Shown: piece after piece, positions 1 through 12,290 of the stretch
Layout: every line of letters begins with the position of its first letter
Position numbering within the stretch: position 1 is the first letter of the stretch
Source: Diogma glabrata
Lineage: Eukaryota; Arthropoda; Insecta; Diptera; Cylindrotomidae
Direction: 5' to 3'
Assembly (NCBI GenBank): GCA_963693315.1
Contig: OY856186.1
Coordinates: 369,980,850-370,044,849, forward strand
DNA: 64,000 nucleotides
The notes under the pieces: generated by a model
The model's database searches: none
What the model was told of the DNA's origin: nothing
Seen by the model: only the letters and a program-made list of their open reading frames with translations
Made by a program: the position numbers and the translations under genes

Positions 1-1071
1 CTTGATATTTCCAACCAACCAAAAATGCTCCTTGGCCTAAACAAAAGCGTAATCTTTCGCCAATCCAAAATGAAAATAGAAGAAAAGTAAACGATCTAAA
101 GCCATTTTATAATTTCTTCACAACCTTTTTTTTATTACAATTTTTTTTCACTGTTTAGATTTTTACAAAACAAATAATTAATATGTATTTTATCATCAAG
201 CATATCCTTTTAGTTTTAGTAGACAAAATTAAACAAATGTGTTCTGTGCTGTTTGACAGTCAAAATTTTAGAGTTTTTAGTTTTTCAAAGACTAAACATG
301 GAATGACAATGAGATAATCTTTTGACAACCATCATGAAAAAAATGTAAAAAGAAGAGTTACCAGAGTTGAAGTTATTTTAATTGTCTTTTCGTTGTGTTT
401 CGTTGTGTTTATGAGTTATTTTGGGAAACTTATTGTTGTTGAGTTTACTTGGAGATTCGATTTTAATTACAGCTATGTGCGACATAACACATTTACAAAC
501 ACGGTGATTTGATTGTTTATCAGTTTCCTTAGGTGTTTGCAATTAATGTGTTTGAAATGTAAAACATATATTATGTTATATAACTTTACTACGTTAAGCA
601 AAAATTAACTTTTAAATTAATTAATTAATTAAATAATTAATTAATTAACTTTCAAAAATTTTAAAAAGTAGAATAGATTCTTTTTGAACCAATAACACAT
701 TTATAGAACACATTTATAAGTTATCAGTATCACAATTTATAATTTAAAATAATATGGATAACCTGGTTAAAATAGTTTCTAAGTGATTTATCGTTGAAAA
801 CATTGTGATAGTTTGTTTAAGTTTTTGCGGACCGCCCCCGTCCCCCCTATCTACGCTTCTGTATAAATATTCCACAAACATATTAGTGCGTTTTTGGGTC
901 TGAATTCTTTGAACCTTGACCGATTAACTTGAAATTTGCTGAATAATTAAGGGATGACTCAAAAATTAAAGGTGACATAGCGATGACTTGCGCTTTTACC
1001 CTGGGGGAAAATGCCACCACTTCCCGGGGGTGGAATTTTTTTCACTAAAAATAACCCCGGAAATAGATAAA
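1..1071. other. AT-rich intergenic DNA, no gene seen
   Basis: No coding region or RNA gene is recognisable. The stretch is AT-rich with stop codons in all frames. A short run of TTAATTAA-like repeats sits near 612-650. A small GC-rich patch near 1000-1060 has no identifiable function. Confidence 0.6.
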
Positions 1072-1295
1072 GGCTGATTCTAAACCAAAACTTATTTGAA
1101 ACTTATTTGTGGAGACTTACTTATTTGAATAAGTAACTTAAAGAGGTGACTTATTTGAAATTTTTTTTCCATAGAAAAATCTAATTCGATTTGACAGTGT
1201 CAAATATTTTTATGTTTGTTTACTAAATGATTTTCAGGAATAAAACTTCTTTTTCGATTCGTAATAAAATTGATGTAATAATTTAAAATGAAAAT

Positions 1296-3067
1296 ATGGA
1301 GGGGCTGAAATCTCACAGCTCTGAGATATCAAGACTTCGGTCTGGGTTAAGGATTTTGATATAGTTTTCGGCAAAAAACTTTTATGAGGACATGGTTTTT
1401 AGCTTTGGGCAGCGATGTACATCAAACATATCTCTTTGTTAAAGTACAAGTATTTTTTATCTCTGTTTAAAAATTTATTACAAAACTAACACGAAACATC
1501 AATACGTTGCTGGAAAATTATAATCAAAATTCCAAAAATATTGTTAAATTAAATAAAATCAAACTTTTTCGAAATTCCAAAAATATTCCAAATTTAAGAA
1601 TAAAATCATATATTTATATATATTCTAAATTCCAATAATATTTCAAAAATTCTTAAAAATTCAAACTTTTTCCAAAATTCTAAAAATATTGCAAAAATTA
1701 TTACAAAATCAAAAATTGAAAATTTTTTCAAAATTCCAAAAATTAAAATAATATCAAAAATTATAATAATATCAAACATTAAAAATTTTTCAACATTCTA
1801 AAAATATTTCAAAAATTTTTACAAAATCAAAAATTAAAACTTTTGCCGAAATTCTTAAAATATTGCAAAAATTATTACAAAATCAAAAATACAGACTTTT
1901 TCAAAATTCCAAAAATATTTCAAAAACTATAACAAATTCAACAACTTCCATGTCCAATTTCATTTTCAATTACATTTACGTCATAAAAACAGCTACGTTT
2001 TTTTCCCGAAAAATTGGTTAAAAAAATAAATGAAATTATTTTTTGACACACTTGACATTATTTTTTGACAAACTTATAATGCCATAATTCTCAATAATAA
2101 TAATAAAATATCATGTCATACGAACTACTAATTTTATTTTTTTGTAAAAAAATTGGGTAAAATATAAATAAAAACCTTTCTTTTGACACACTTGACAACA
2201 TTTTTTGACAAACTTATAATACCATAATTCTCAATAATAATAATAAAATTTCATTTCAAACAAACACTTTTATTTTTTTTGCAAAATATTAGGTAAAAAA
2301 CTAAATAAAAATCTTTTGACACACTTGACAACATTTTTTTGACAAACTTATAATGCCATAATTTTCAATAATAATAATTAAATTTCATTTCAAACAAACA
2401 ATTTTATTTTTTCCAAAAAATTGGGTGAAAAAATAAATAAAAATCTTTCTTTTGACACACTTGACAACACTTTTTTGACAAACTTATAATGCCATAATTC
2501 TCAATAGTAATAATAAAACTTCTTTTCAAACAAACAATTAATTTTATTTTTTTTCCAAAAAATTAGGTAAAAAAATAAATAAAAATCTATCTTTTGACAC
2601 ACTTGACAACTTTTTTTTGACAAACTTATAATGCAATAATCTAGTTTTTGATCTCACATACCAATCCCGACCATCAAGATTTCTCCAAATTTAATGTTCC
2701 TACTCGTAATCACTTAAAATATACGTTTTTTAAGCCAAAAATATGACAATTTGCTATTTTTGACACACATAACGATTTTTTGACACACTTCCGGTACAGT
2801 TATCGAACACAGCGTCCTTTCGGACCTGTCCCTTGAGTATACCTATTTTCAGAAGAAAAAAATTTTCGAAATCCCTCCAGCGGTTTTCCCTGCAGCGTTG
2901 GTAATGACGGCCGGCCGGCAGACAGACAGACAGACAGACATACATTTTTTTTTTTTCCTTTTTTAGAATCAGGAGGTCCTAAAACGTCGAGAAATGTCAA
3001 AAAAAGTGGGGGTAAAAATTTCACTTTGAGCTCATGAATGTAATACTTAGGTCTTCCAGACCGAAGT
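1296..3067 (+). repeat. Family A dispersed repeat, copy 1
   Basis: It begins ATGGAGGGGCTGAAATC and ends CAGACCGAAGT. Copies 2 (3779-5393) and 3 (22010-23032, inverted) share both ends. A 12-bp word, ACTTCGGTCTGG, lies near the left end (about 1334) and inverted at the right end. Internal parts in order are an AT-rich section of repeated 'AAATTCCAAAAATAT' words, a tandem array of about 135-bp units (2040-2640), a (GACA)n tract near 2925-2940, and a terminal section. Flanking AAAAT on both sides may be a target duplication. Short ORFs inside are by-products of the repeat; no protein domain is seen. Class unknown. Confidence 0.7.
2040..2640 (+). repeat. Tandem array of about 135-bp units inside family A copy 1
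   Basis: About five units each start TTTTGACACACTTGACA and continue through GACAAACTTATAATGCCATAA, CTCAATAATAATAATAAAA and a poly-T/AAATTGGGTAAAA section. Unit starts are near 2042, 2177, 2307, 2452 and 2592. Units differ by a few substitutions and T-tract length. This is a minisatellite carried within a dispersed repeat. Confidence 0.8.
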
Positions 3068-3269
3068 AAAATAGTTTTGAAAACTCTTTTAATTGATCAA
3101 ATCAAATAAATCGTTTTAATTAAATTTATTTTCCAATTTGCTTTTTCTTGCTGTCAAAATAAGTATGCTAAATCGTTTAGAATAGCTTTTAAATACTTAT
3201 TTAAAATGGCGGTGAATAAGTAAGTCTACATAAATAAGTTTCAAATAAGTCGTCGTTTAGAAAACAGCC

Positions 3270-3778
3270 AAAGAGACATATTTTAAGTGCAAATATTCTA
3301 AAACAATTTTTTTATAGATCGATATTTTTCGAGTTATTCGCAATTGAAAACTTGCATTTTTCGTTCAAATAAGCATGTTTTTTGACGGTTTTTCACACAT
3401 AACTGAAAAACTAACCATTCTATCAAAAAAGTTGAAATTAACAAAAATCAAGCTTAAAACGAAAAAGAGATTAGTTTTGTAGGAGTTTTGTAAGTACAAA
3501 ACGAAGCCAGTTATAGCTCATTGAAGAGAATTATATTTTTTTAATAACTTGGTTCGAAGTATTCAACGTTAAGAAATGGAAAGCGTTGCATTTTTCGGAG
3601 AAATCTTCTAAAATATTTTTATGATGCTTAGCAATACCTTTCAGTTCAGCTTTGAAAAATTTAAAACGATTCGAACAAGGCACTAATACGAAAGTTTCGA
3701 ATTCATCCAAAACACGTAAAATAAGAAGTGGAGTTTTTATCTGAGAAGCTTCCAACCGTACCTTTGAATTGAAAAAAT
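3270..3778. other. Spacer between family A copies, no gene seen
   Basis: This spacer lies between the right end of family B and the left end of family A copy 2. A minus-strand open frame of about 108 codons is present (3531-3857), but it runs into the repeat and shows no recognisable domain. Confidence 0.4.
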
Positions 3779-5393
3779 ATGGAGGGGCTGAAATCTCACA
3801 GCTCTGAGATATCAAGACTTCGGTCTGGGTAAAGGATTTTGATATAATTTTCGGCAAAAAACTTTTACGAGGACATGGTTTTTAGTTTAGGGCAGCGATG
3901 TATATCAAACATAACTCTTTGTTAAAGTACAAGTATTTTTTATCTCTGTTTAAAAATTTATTACAAAACTAACACGAAACATCAATACGTTGCCGGAAAA
4001 TTATAATCAAAATTCCAAAAATATTGTTAAATTAAATAAAATCAAACTTTTTCAAAATTCCAAAAATATTCTAAAAATTAGAATGAAATCAAATATTTAA
4101 ACTTTTTCTAAATTCCGATAATATGCCAAAAATTCTTAAAAATTCGAACTTTTCCATAAGTCTAAAAATATTGCAAAAATTATTACAAAAACAAAAATTA
4201 AAACTTTTTTCAAAACTCCAAAAATTATAATAAAATCAAAAATTAAAAATTTTTCAACATTCTAAAAATATTCCAAAAATTTTTACAAAATCAAAAATTA
4301 AAACTTTTTCCGAAATTCTAAAAATATTGCAAAAATTATTACAAAATCAAAAATGCAAACTTTTTCAAAATTCCAAAAATATTTCAAAAACTATAACAAA
4401 TTCAAAAATTTCCATGTTCAATTTCATTTTCAATTACATTTACGTCATAAAAACAGCTACATTTTTTTTCCAAAAAATTGGCTAAAAAATAAATGATTTG
4501 ACATTTTTTGACACACTTGACATTATTTTTTTGACAAACTTATAATGCCATAATTCTCAATAATAATAATAAAATTTCATTTCGAGCAAACAATTTTATT
4601 TTTTCCAAAAAATTGGGTAAAAAATAAATAAAAATCTCTCTTTTGACACACTTGACAACATTTTTTTTGACAAACTTATAATGCCATAATTCTCAATAAT
4701 AATAATAAAATTTCAATTCAAACAAACAATTTTATTTTTTTCCAAAAAGTTGGTTAAAAAAATAAATAAAAATCTTTCTTTTGACACACTTGACAACATT
4801 TTTTTGACAAACTTATAATACCATAATTCTCAATAATAATAATAAAACCGAAGTAGTTTCATTTCAAACAAACAATTTTTTTTCCAAAAAATTGGGTAAA
4901 AAAATAAATAAAAATCTTTCTTTTGACACACTTGACAACATTTTTTGGACAAACTTATAATGCAATAATCTAGTTTTTGATCTCACATACCAATCCCGAC
5001 CATCAAGATTCCCCCAAATTTAATGTTCCTACTCGTAATCACTTAAAATGAACGTTTTATGAAATATGAAAATTTGCTTTTTTTGACACACATAACGATT
5101 TTTTGACACACTTCCGGTACAGTTATCGAACATAGCGTCCTTTCGGACCTGCATCTTGTGAATACCTATTTTTAGAAAAAAAATTTTTTGAAATCCCTCC
5201 AGCCGTTTTCCCTGCAGTGTAGGTAATGACGGCGGCCGGCCGGCAGACAGACAGACAGACAGACATACATTTTTTTTTTTTTGCTTTTTTAGAATCAGGA
5301 GGTCCTAAAACGTCGAGAAATGTCAAAAAAAGTGGGGGTAAAAATTTCACTTTGAGCTCATGAATGTAATACTTAGGTCTTTCAGACCGAAGT
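3779..5393 (+). repeat. Family A dispersed repeat, copy 2
   Basis: It has the same ends and internal order as copy 1 (ATGGAGGGGCTGAAATC at the left, CAGACCGAAGT at the right). The tandem array (about 4500-4960) has four units, starting near 4503, 4636, 4779 and 4922. One unit carries a small extra segment (near 4847-4857). The (GACA)n tract is near 5247-5266. Copies 1 and 2 are in direct orientation only 0.7 kb apart, so they may be a local duplication or independent insertions. Confidence 0.7.
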
Positions 5394-8300
5394 AATTACA
5401 ATGCCTACCTTTTTTGCACTATCTTCAATTTAGGAGCATAGGGCGTCTACTAAACTGGACCTCCTTACTCTGTTGGGAACAAACGCCTTTAGTTTTCACG
5501 ATGTATTGCGATGTTTCGCTTCAGCTAGTAGAGTTTTATTCCACGTCATTGGCGGTCATCCAACTTTTCTTTAACCTTCTGGATTCCACATAGAGAGTGC
5601 CATATGTCCAGACATATGAGAAAGCATACGACCGCTAGAAACTAAACGATATTAAATCGTTTTTTATTTTGTTTTCCCGTCTCCGCTTAGCACATATAGT
5701 CGTTTGACATCAAAATTTTTCAGAAATTCCGAGATGACGCACATTGCAATAGTAGATTTTTATATGAAATCTACCTAAAATCAAGGTGTTGTTACATTCT
5801 AATCACTGGTCAGTGGTTGAATCTTTAACATACACGGAATTTGGAATAAGGTTAACTCGACGGGTGAACAAAATGCAAAATACTGTTAAAATCAATAAAA
5901 TTTAGTTTTCATTATTATTGTTTTTCCTATTCTTATAATTTTCATTACATAAATGTTATTTAATGCGTTTAAACTAAACTCAAAATTATAAACAAAATAC
6001 ATAAACTATTTTCTTTAAAAACATCCTCCATAATTATCACGCTAACTTTTATTATCGGCATTCGAGCTATCGTCTAAATTAGCGCGTTAATCACTTAGTA
6101 CGCTAAAATTATCGGGTTAAAATTATGCCGCTAAAATTAACACAATAAAATTATAGCGCTAAAATTATGGCCATAAAATTATCGCGCTAACATATAAATG
6201 CGATAAATTGTGGCTACACTTGCGTTTATTTTCAATTATCGCGTTAATTATTGCGATAACACGCAGGTGTGGCCCCAGCATTACGCTAATTTCTTTTAAC
6301 AAAATTGAAATAAATTAAGTTAATTGTTGCGCTACAAGTAGTATAATACATGTACAAATTGACTTGTTGAATGTGCTACAAATTTATAAATAAAAACAAG
6401 TAAACATTTAGGGATCGAAAAATATTCGTTTTCGTTAACCCTTTGTCGACGATAGTTAGTCTTTAAAAAGAATTTGCTTATTTTATTTAGAACATATATC
6501 AATTTCTAAGAGGAAATATGTGTATTTTTCTCTTTCATTTTTAACCATTTTCGAAAGATAGATTGCATATCCGCACGGTTAGATCAACTGATTTAGTGTG
6601 TTAACTATTTGTTATTTTTAATCTAAAGGTTGTGACATCCACCCATCCATCACTGTTTGCTTTTGACGTAAAAGTAGTACTATTTTAGTAGGGCTAGTTA
6701 TTAATGGCGATGTTATCAGTTTACTTAAACTATTGGGAGACTTTGCTGAGCTGAAGCGAAGAATCGCAATGATTTTCAGGTTGATAAGGTTGATGATAAT
6801 TTTTAAACGGTGGGTTTCAAAATACATTTCCCGTCTATACTATTATCCCGTCTAGTGCTGAACATGAACAAAGTAAGTGTAATGCTGTTTCCTAACCCTC
6901 TTCGTTTAAGAAGCATAAAACTTTTTCCTTGCTTCCTAAGGACATTGAGGCAGTGACGACTAGAAACAAGCAAATCCTCCCAACGCTAAAATAGGAGTTT
7001 TTTTAAGCGTTTCAAATCTTTCCTGATTTGCCGCAATTGACGTCCCGAGCAAGTGTGAAACTTTCGAAATCTTTGGCAGGGATATAGTAGCTGTTAATTT
7101 GATTGAATCCTTGCTTATATAAGATTATGCAGTAGCCAGTTGTGCTGAGTCAACAAACGGTAATGAGCGCTATCTGTTTACATAGCACATCAAATTGTAA
7201 ATAGGTAGACCGTTCTTTGCACTTTTTGAGGAAATTTCAGGTTGACTATATTAGCAAGTACGTTCCAGAAGATAAACCAATCTTACCAGCGTTTTGAAAA
7301 GGAATGATGCTAGACTTATAGGTAAGTGCCAGTGAGAGCATGAAAACTACTAAAAATCCCCTCACTCAATACTGCTGGTATTTGAGGTATTTTAACGCAA
7401 ACCATAAAAATTGTTTTTAGCAAACCTTTGCCAGTTCTGAGGTGTTCGATAGTTCATTGGAAATAATATTATTAGTAACAGTTGACTTGAATGGTTGAAA
7501 TTTTGTCATTAAATCTTGTAGGTGATCAAACACACGATAACCTGACACTTTCCATAGTAGCTTTGGTCTGACCAGCAATTTGGCCTGACTCATATGTGTG
7601 ACTGCATTAAGAGATAGAACCTTTTAGAGATAGAAGAAGTACATGTTTAACGATTGATTTAACGAGGGATAACCCGGTATTAGATTGGTTACAAGAATTT
7701 TCTGTAATATAGAAACTACCATTTTGTGACTGTTATCACAGACAAGTATTCAGTGCTTACGTTTGGCCAGCCTTAATTCTTTCTGGCATCATTTGAGTAC
7801 ATTCTTGTAAAGGGCCGGCCTTATTGCTTCCTTGAGAATTTTGTTCTGTTAAAGGGTTTTCTTTTTTTTCCGTAGTGAATCGAAATTTTTCCTGAGTGTC
7901 TTTTCTTCCACAACCTTCGGCTTACTTTATCCACTTAAAATTTTTTAATAAACCACCACATCCCAGTCTGTGAATTAGGCCCAATCAATAAACTGAATTA
8001 ATGAAAATTACAATGCTGAAAAAAATTTGTAGGCATCATAGAAATTTATCATAATGGAGTTAACAGTCTAGGATGGCGTACATTCTTCAGCATGTTGTGC
8101 TGCAGAATGTCTTCTTTTCGTGCTAGTGAAAGAAACCGATTGTAGCATCAGTTTCGTTCTGGTTTCAGCTTTCAAAGAAGTCAGAACAAATAAACCCACG
8201 CGCAGAGAACCTACCATTAAAGCAAAAAGCCCTATTCCAAACGATTATCAAATATAATTGATCGGATAATTGGAGTGAACAAGCATCACCAGCCCAAAGC

Positions 8301-9018
8301 TATGCTGACCGAGCAACGAGTGGTGAATTTGTGCGAAAAAATACAATGAACCAAAAAGTGCTCAACACAGAAGTTGATAGTTTGGTTGGTGTCATAATCT
8401 AGATGGAAAAACAAATCATCTGAAATCAGCGATTGTAATAAATTTGCTTCGTTCAATATTTGGAATGTGAAAGTGAAAATAGACATTTATACCCGTACAG
8501 GTTCGTTGTCCTACCACTGCTTACCACACAATATTTGAAACATTTCAGCTTCCGCTGAAGCTTAATATATTCCCGATTTTAACGTCATTTAGAATCATTT
8601 ATTTCTCACCAACTAAAAAGTTTTTTTGTGTACTTTTGTATGGGGATGATCCAATGACACATTCCTACCAACGGATATCATTTATTTGGAGATCATCACT
8701 GAAGATCAAGATTGGATCATTTTTTATTTGTCTTGTAGGTACTAGGTTTTGACTTGAGCGTTATTTATTGTTTTGTTGCTGTAACCTGGAGATCAACCTA
8801 ATGAGTTTTTTTGATGGTGTGTTACCAGAGTGGGGGACGAGCAGTAGTTCTGAATCTGATAAAAAACTAATAAAAACGATTGAAATTTTAGTCAACGATA
8901 ACATAGCAAATGAAATGGCCATTCATTTTTTTTGTACAATAAACTCAAATTATTGTTGAATAAAGTATATATTAATTCATTTAAATAAAGAATTATTATT
9001 AAAGTGGGTCCTTTTTTG
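5394..9018. other. No gene recognised; short degenerate repeats at 6030-6270
   Basis: About 3.6 kb shows no convincing coding region on either strand. Around 6030-6270 there are many degenerate copies of GCGCTAAAATTATCG-like words, on both strands. Several short open frames exist (for example minus 8286-8486) without recognisable motifs. The right part, about 8.7-9.0 kb, may be the decayed 5' LTR of the Bel/Pao element that follows; AATAAA words occur near 8959-8990. Confidence 0.4.
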
Positions 9019-9036
9019 TGGTCCTTCGAGCCGGAT
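9019..9036 (+). promoter_or_regulatory. Primer-binding site of Bel/Pao element 1 (tRNA-Tyr type)
   Basis: The 18-bp TGGTCCTTCGAGCCGGAT is the complement of a tRNA 3' end. Its CCA plus the TCGAAGG acceptor arm fits eukaryotic tRNA-Tyr, whose acceptor stem begins CCTTCGA. The identical 18-mer occurs at 42909 just before another Bel/Pao gag. This marks where minus-strand DNA synthesis would have been primed and the end of the 5' LTR. The tRNA assignment rests on known tRNA-Tyr sequence features. Confidence 0.75.
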
Positions 9037-9332
9037 TTTGATAATTTGCTCGTGAAGCCAAGCTGCGCCATTTGCAAACTAAAGTATCACTTTAATTTTA
9101 TTATTTTAAATTTTTGTTGGAAAAAAAATATAAAAAAACTTTTTTTAAACAATTTATTTATTGGTGCTATATCTTGTTCTGTAAATGATTTTTTTTGGAG
9201 AAATAATTGCAAGTGAAAATCAAAATGCTGTTTAAAATAATTTTGTTTAACAAAGATTCGTTTTTCAATGGACAGATTTAAGGAAAAACGTGCGATAATA
9301 ATGGATTCCATTAAAAAGGGTATGCGAAAGAT

Positions 9333-9769
9333 GTGAATAATTCCACACCGCTCGAAGATATGAAGACATGCATCTTGCATGAGAATTTGCATACTAAGTT
9401 TATTGAAGCAGAAGATAAAATTATATCAAAAGATCCAACCAAAAATAGTGAGCTAACACATTTTGAAGATGATTATTGTGTTGTACAAATTGAATGCGCA
9501 AATACTAATAGCAGCACAAATAACGTCTGCTTTAGAATAAACGCAAGGAAAATAGACCAAATCACATAGCGCCAGCAATTTAAAATTAAAAAGAATGATT
9601 ACCACAGTTCGATGGGAGCTATATGGACTGGCAGTCTTTTTCGGATTTATTTTCAAGAACGGTTCACGAAAACAGATCATTATCCGTGGCGCAAATGTTT
9701 CAACTATTAAACCCCGTTTTAAAGGGCGAAGCATTCAATTTACTAAGCATATTGAGATCACCGAAGTGA
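9333..9769 (+). pseudogene. Bel/Pao gag remnant (DUF1759 region)
   Basis: It has two parts. At 9333-9569 an open frame contains an HTKFIEAEDKII segment that looks like the N-terminal gag helix region, but this is weak. At 9608-9766 a different frame reads FDGSYMDWQSFSDLF and later LLNPVLKGEAFNLL, the hallmark of the DUF1759 domain in Bel/Pao Gag (compare the PSFNGVYAEFPSFRDLY version at 43.7 kb). It ends in a TGA. The longer overlapping frame 9595-9822 is the wrong frame. The gene is dead: frameshifted, truncated and then invaded by other repeats. Gag would form the particle shell of the element. Confidence 0.75.
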
Positions 9770-10137
9770 TCTATTTGACAATGTACCATCACAATGTTGT
9801 AACAATGAACCAAAGCACATAATAAATACACACTTTCAAGCGCATTTGCAAAAAGGTCTTGTAAGGAATGGGGTCTGAAGCCAAATGACGTAACCCATGG
9901 CTTATTGACCCATGGCTGGGAAGTAACATTAGATCCACTGCTCCACTCCACATTAGATCCACTACTAACGCTGAAAAGCAGAAACAATGTTCTAAAAGCG
10001 CTAACTGTAAGTTTATGGGACAAGGACCAAAACACAATTATCACCACATACAAATCTATAGATAAACTACGCAGCACCCATATGGACACTAGGGTGGCCC
10101 TTACATTACTCTATAATTGTATTTTCATTGTACAGTT

Positions 10138-10470
10138 TGCGGCACCCTCCCATTTCGTGTCAATGCCCATAAAAATATTATTTGCAAAATTTGAAATCAA
10201 TCGTTTAGTGGGCGGGGGCACGCCTTAGAACTATACGATTGATTTCAAATTTTACAAATTATATTTTTATGGGTATTGACACGAAGTGGAAGGGTGTCGT
10301 ACATAAAATTCAATTTTTTTTTAAGGGCTAGAACAAAACCTCTCAACTTTAAGGGGGTGGGGAGGAGGGCACGCCTTAGAATTGAACGATTGTTTTCAAA
10401 TTTTGCAAATAATATTTTCATGGGTATTGACAAGAAATGGGAAGGGGCCGTACACAAAATTAAAATTTTT
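10138..10470. repeat. Three copies of an 70-bp word, one inverted
   Basis: A segment at 10138-10206 (containing CATTTCGTGTCAATGCCCAT) recurs as its reverse complement at about 10237-10305 and again, in that second orientation, at about 10378-10450. The first two could form a hairpin with a loop of about 30 bases. GC-rich patches (GGGGGCACGCCTTAGAA) precede the second and third copies. No coding function is seen. Confidence 0.6.
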
Positions 10471-10519
10471 TTTAAAGGGTGACTCTAATGGACACCTCAG
10501 CTTTCTGACAAGCACAGGA

Positions 10520-10890
10520 AAAAAATGCAAACCATACAAAACGCAGCTCTGAGAACCACTACTAGATGCCACGTGGTGGCTTATAGAGACTACGTGAAGA
10601 ATGTAATATAATATATTATCGGTCCGTGAGCACAATGAAATGCTGTCCAAACAGCAAAAGTTCCTCCAACCCGAATCCAGCTGGTCACGAATACTGAGCA
10701 ACTACATGAATAGAATCGACCCCCAAATTTTTAACAAGTGACCCGCATGTGAGGGCACTCCACATGATATGGACCAAATATTTACATGTCCAAAGAATGC
10801 GACAAACCTGGCGAACAATGATCTATGGTAGCGCCTAATGGCTGTAGCAGAGTTTCTGAAACTGGAAACGGAATCGAACGAGTAGCACTT
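10520..10890 (+). pseudogene. Jockey-type LINE, C-terminal fragment
   Basis: Translated pieces read TIQNAALRTTTRCHV, then in other frames a 'LNNYMNRIDP' / 'CPACEGTPHD' / 'FTCPKNATNL' series. This is the cysteine-containing C-terminal tail of jockey-like reverse transcriptases and matches the better-preserved minus-strand copy at 52.7-53.3 kb (SRILNNYMSRID, CAICEGEPHD, IFNCPEKPTDL). Frameshifts and stops throughout. It interrupts the Bel/Pao element between its gag and pol remnants. Confidence 0.7.
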
Positions 10891-11269
10891 TATCAACGTC
10901 GCTACAACAACAACCCATGTCTTATTACATTCGGTAAATGAAAACTTTCAAAAGATTGCAGAGTTTATTAGTTTCATGAATAGTCCTTGTTATGCGTTGG
11001 AAGCGTTGTCATACCATATCTACGTGCGTGAAGTTTGAGAACCAGTCCATCAAGGTCACTGTAAATTTATTCCGACGAAAGTTTTTTGCTTTGTAAAAAT
11101 CAAACTAATCCTCTATATGAATGTTCTACGTGTTTTTCTTTAAGTGAAAAGTGATGTGTTTTTCATTAAAATTTCGTTAGAAGAACCCTCTGTATTCACA
11201 AAACGTAGTATTTTGTCGGAAGCTTCTTGACCCTCTTGGTTGGTTTGCACCAGTAAAAATAACGATAAA

Positions 11270-12290
11270 ACTATTTTTTCAGAGACTTTGGTTATTGGAA
11301 CTCAGTTGAGATGATGTTCTACCCCTATTAGAAATCACAAAATGGATTGAAATCAAGCAAAGCTTACCATTTGTAGACAAAGTTCAAGTTCCAAGATGGC
11401 TGATGACACATAAAATTAAAGACATTTAGCTACATGTAATATGGGTGTGCCGATGCCACTGAATTAACCTACTACGGGGCTGTTATATATTGAAGAATCA
11501 GCAATAAAATAATCACAACATGTAACATTATTGCAGCAAAAACAAAAATTAATCCAATTAAGCAAGTTTGTGTTTCACGATTGGAATTATGTGCAGAAAA
11601 CCTCTTGAAAGCTATTTAATTGGCTCAAAGAATCGCTAAAAGAATATCAAATAAAGTTCACAGGATGTACTGATTCTACTATCGTGCTAGCATGGCTATC
11701 ATCACATCCAATAGAGCGTCTGAGATATTTTAAAGCTGGTCTCGAAATCAATGGCGACATGCTAGGTCTTTAGATAATCCCTGCCGATATAGCTTCCTGT
11801 AGTTTATAAGCACCTGATTTAATCGCCACCACAAGATGGAGTTTCCTAACTATGTAAGGCTATCTGTGATAATGGAAGCAATTTCATTGGTACTAGGAAC
11901 CAATTGCACGATTGGTTCGAATTTTTATCAAAAAATAATAGTTTTATATGATACCACCTGCAGCTCCAGGGTTTTGTAGTCTTTAGGAAGCTGTTGGTTC
12001 CAATCGAAAGAAATCTTAAATTCCCGGCCAACATACTCAACAACTGATGGTCAGACAATTTAACATCATCGCATTTTTTTATTGGGAGACCAACAACATC
12101 TATTCTGCAATCAGCCATATCCAAAACAATATGTTATTATTGTCTCAGTGGAGATTAATCAAAAAATTGCAGCAAGATTTATGGTCGATTTGGCACAAAG
12201 ATTATCTAAGATCGCTACAAAAAAGAAACTTCTTCTCCTTTCTCCTTTCCATTACAATTCCCGACCATGACCAATTACATTGAATATGAA
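11270..12290 (+). pseudogene. Bel/Pao pol remnant: RNase H and integrase
   Basis: Pieces of pol are readable in several frames. Around 11534-11610, KINPIKQV and RLELCAENLL match the segment that leads into Bel/Pao RNase H. Around 11662-11700, GCTDSTIVLAWLSSHP is the RNase H 'TDS' region, followed by NPADIAS-like text. At 11859-11950, CDNGSNFIGTRNQLHDWFEF is the integrase core around its second Asp. Near 12150-12235, QQDLWSIWHKDYLRSLQKR is the Bel/Pao integrase C-terminus. It has many stops and frameshifts, and RT and protease are not visible. The pol remnant ends about 0.6 kb from the Clk stop codon. Confidence 0.8.

Larger units (their letters stand above)
1072..3269. mobile_element. TIR element (family B) split by a family A repeat
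   Basis: The left end (GGCTGATTCTAAAC, then CTTATTTGAAACTTATTTG and GACTTACTTATT, 1072-1125) is matched in inverted orientation by the right end (about 3205-3269, finishing CAGCC). The arms are about 55-60 bp and imperfect. Nearly all of the interior is the separate family A repeat (1296-3067), so the original element was probably only about 430 bp, a MITE-sized non-coding unit. No transposase is visible. Boundaries come from the inverted match; a target duplication is not clear. Confidence 0.6.

Noticed and set aside
2040..4960. Regular repeats resembling a CRISPR array
   Set aside because: Units of about 135 bp are wholly repeated without unique spacers, and the genome is eukaryotic.
2754..5350. 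Similar small frames (MKFLPPLFLTFLDVLGPPDS) in two places
   Set aside because: Their similarity follows from the two family A copies; length, frames and ends are not conserved as a protein and no domain is seen.
6850..7800. Minus-strand text with SFHALTG-like fragment
   Set aside because: It faintly recalls a transposon-associated protein motif (FHALTGCDT), but the surrounding frames are broken and the match too short to support a call.
8286..8486. 66-codon minus-strand frame
   Set aside because: No motif, no homologous copy in the window and no splice or promoter context.
9595..9822. 75-codon plus-strand frame overlapping the Pao gag
   Set aside because: The recognisable DUF1759 text is in a different frame over the same bases, so this frame is a shadow.
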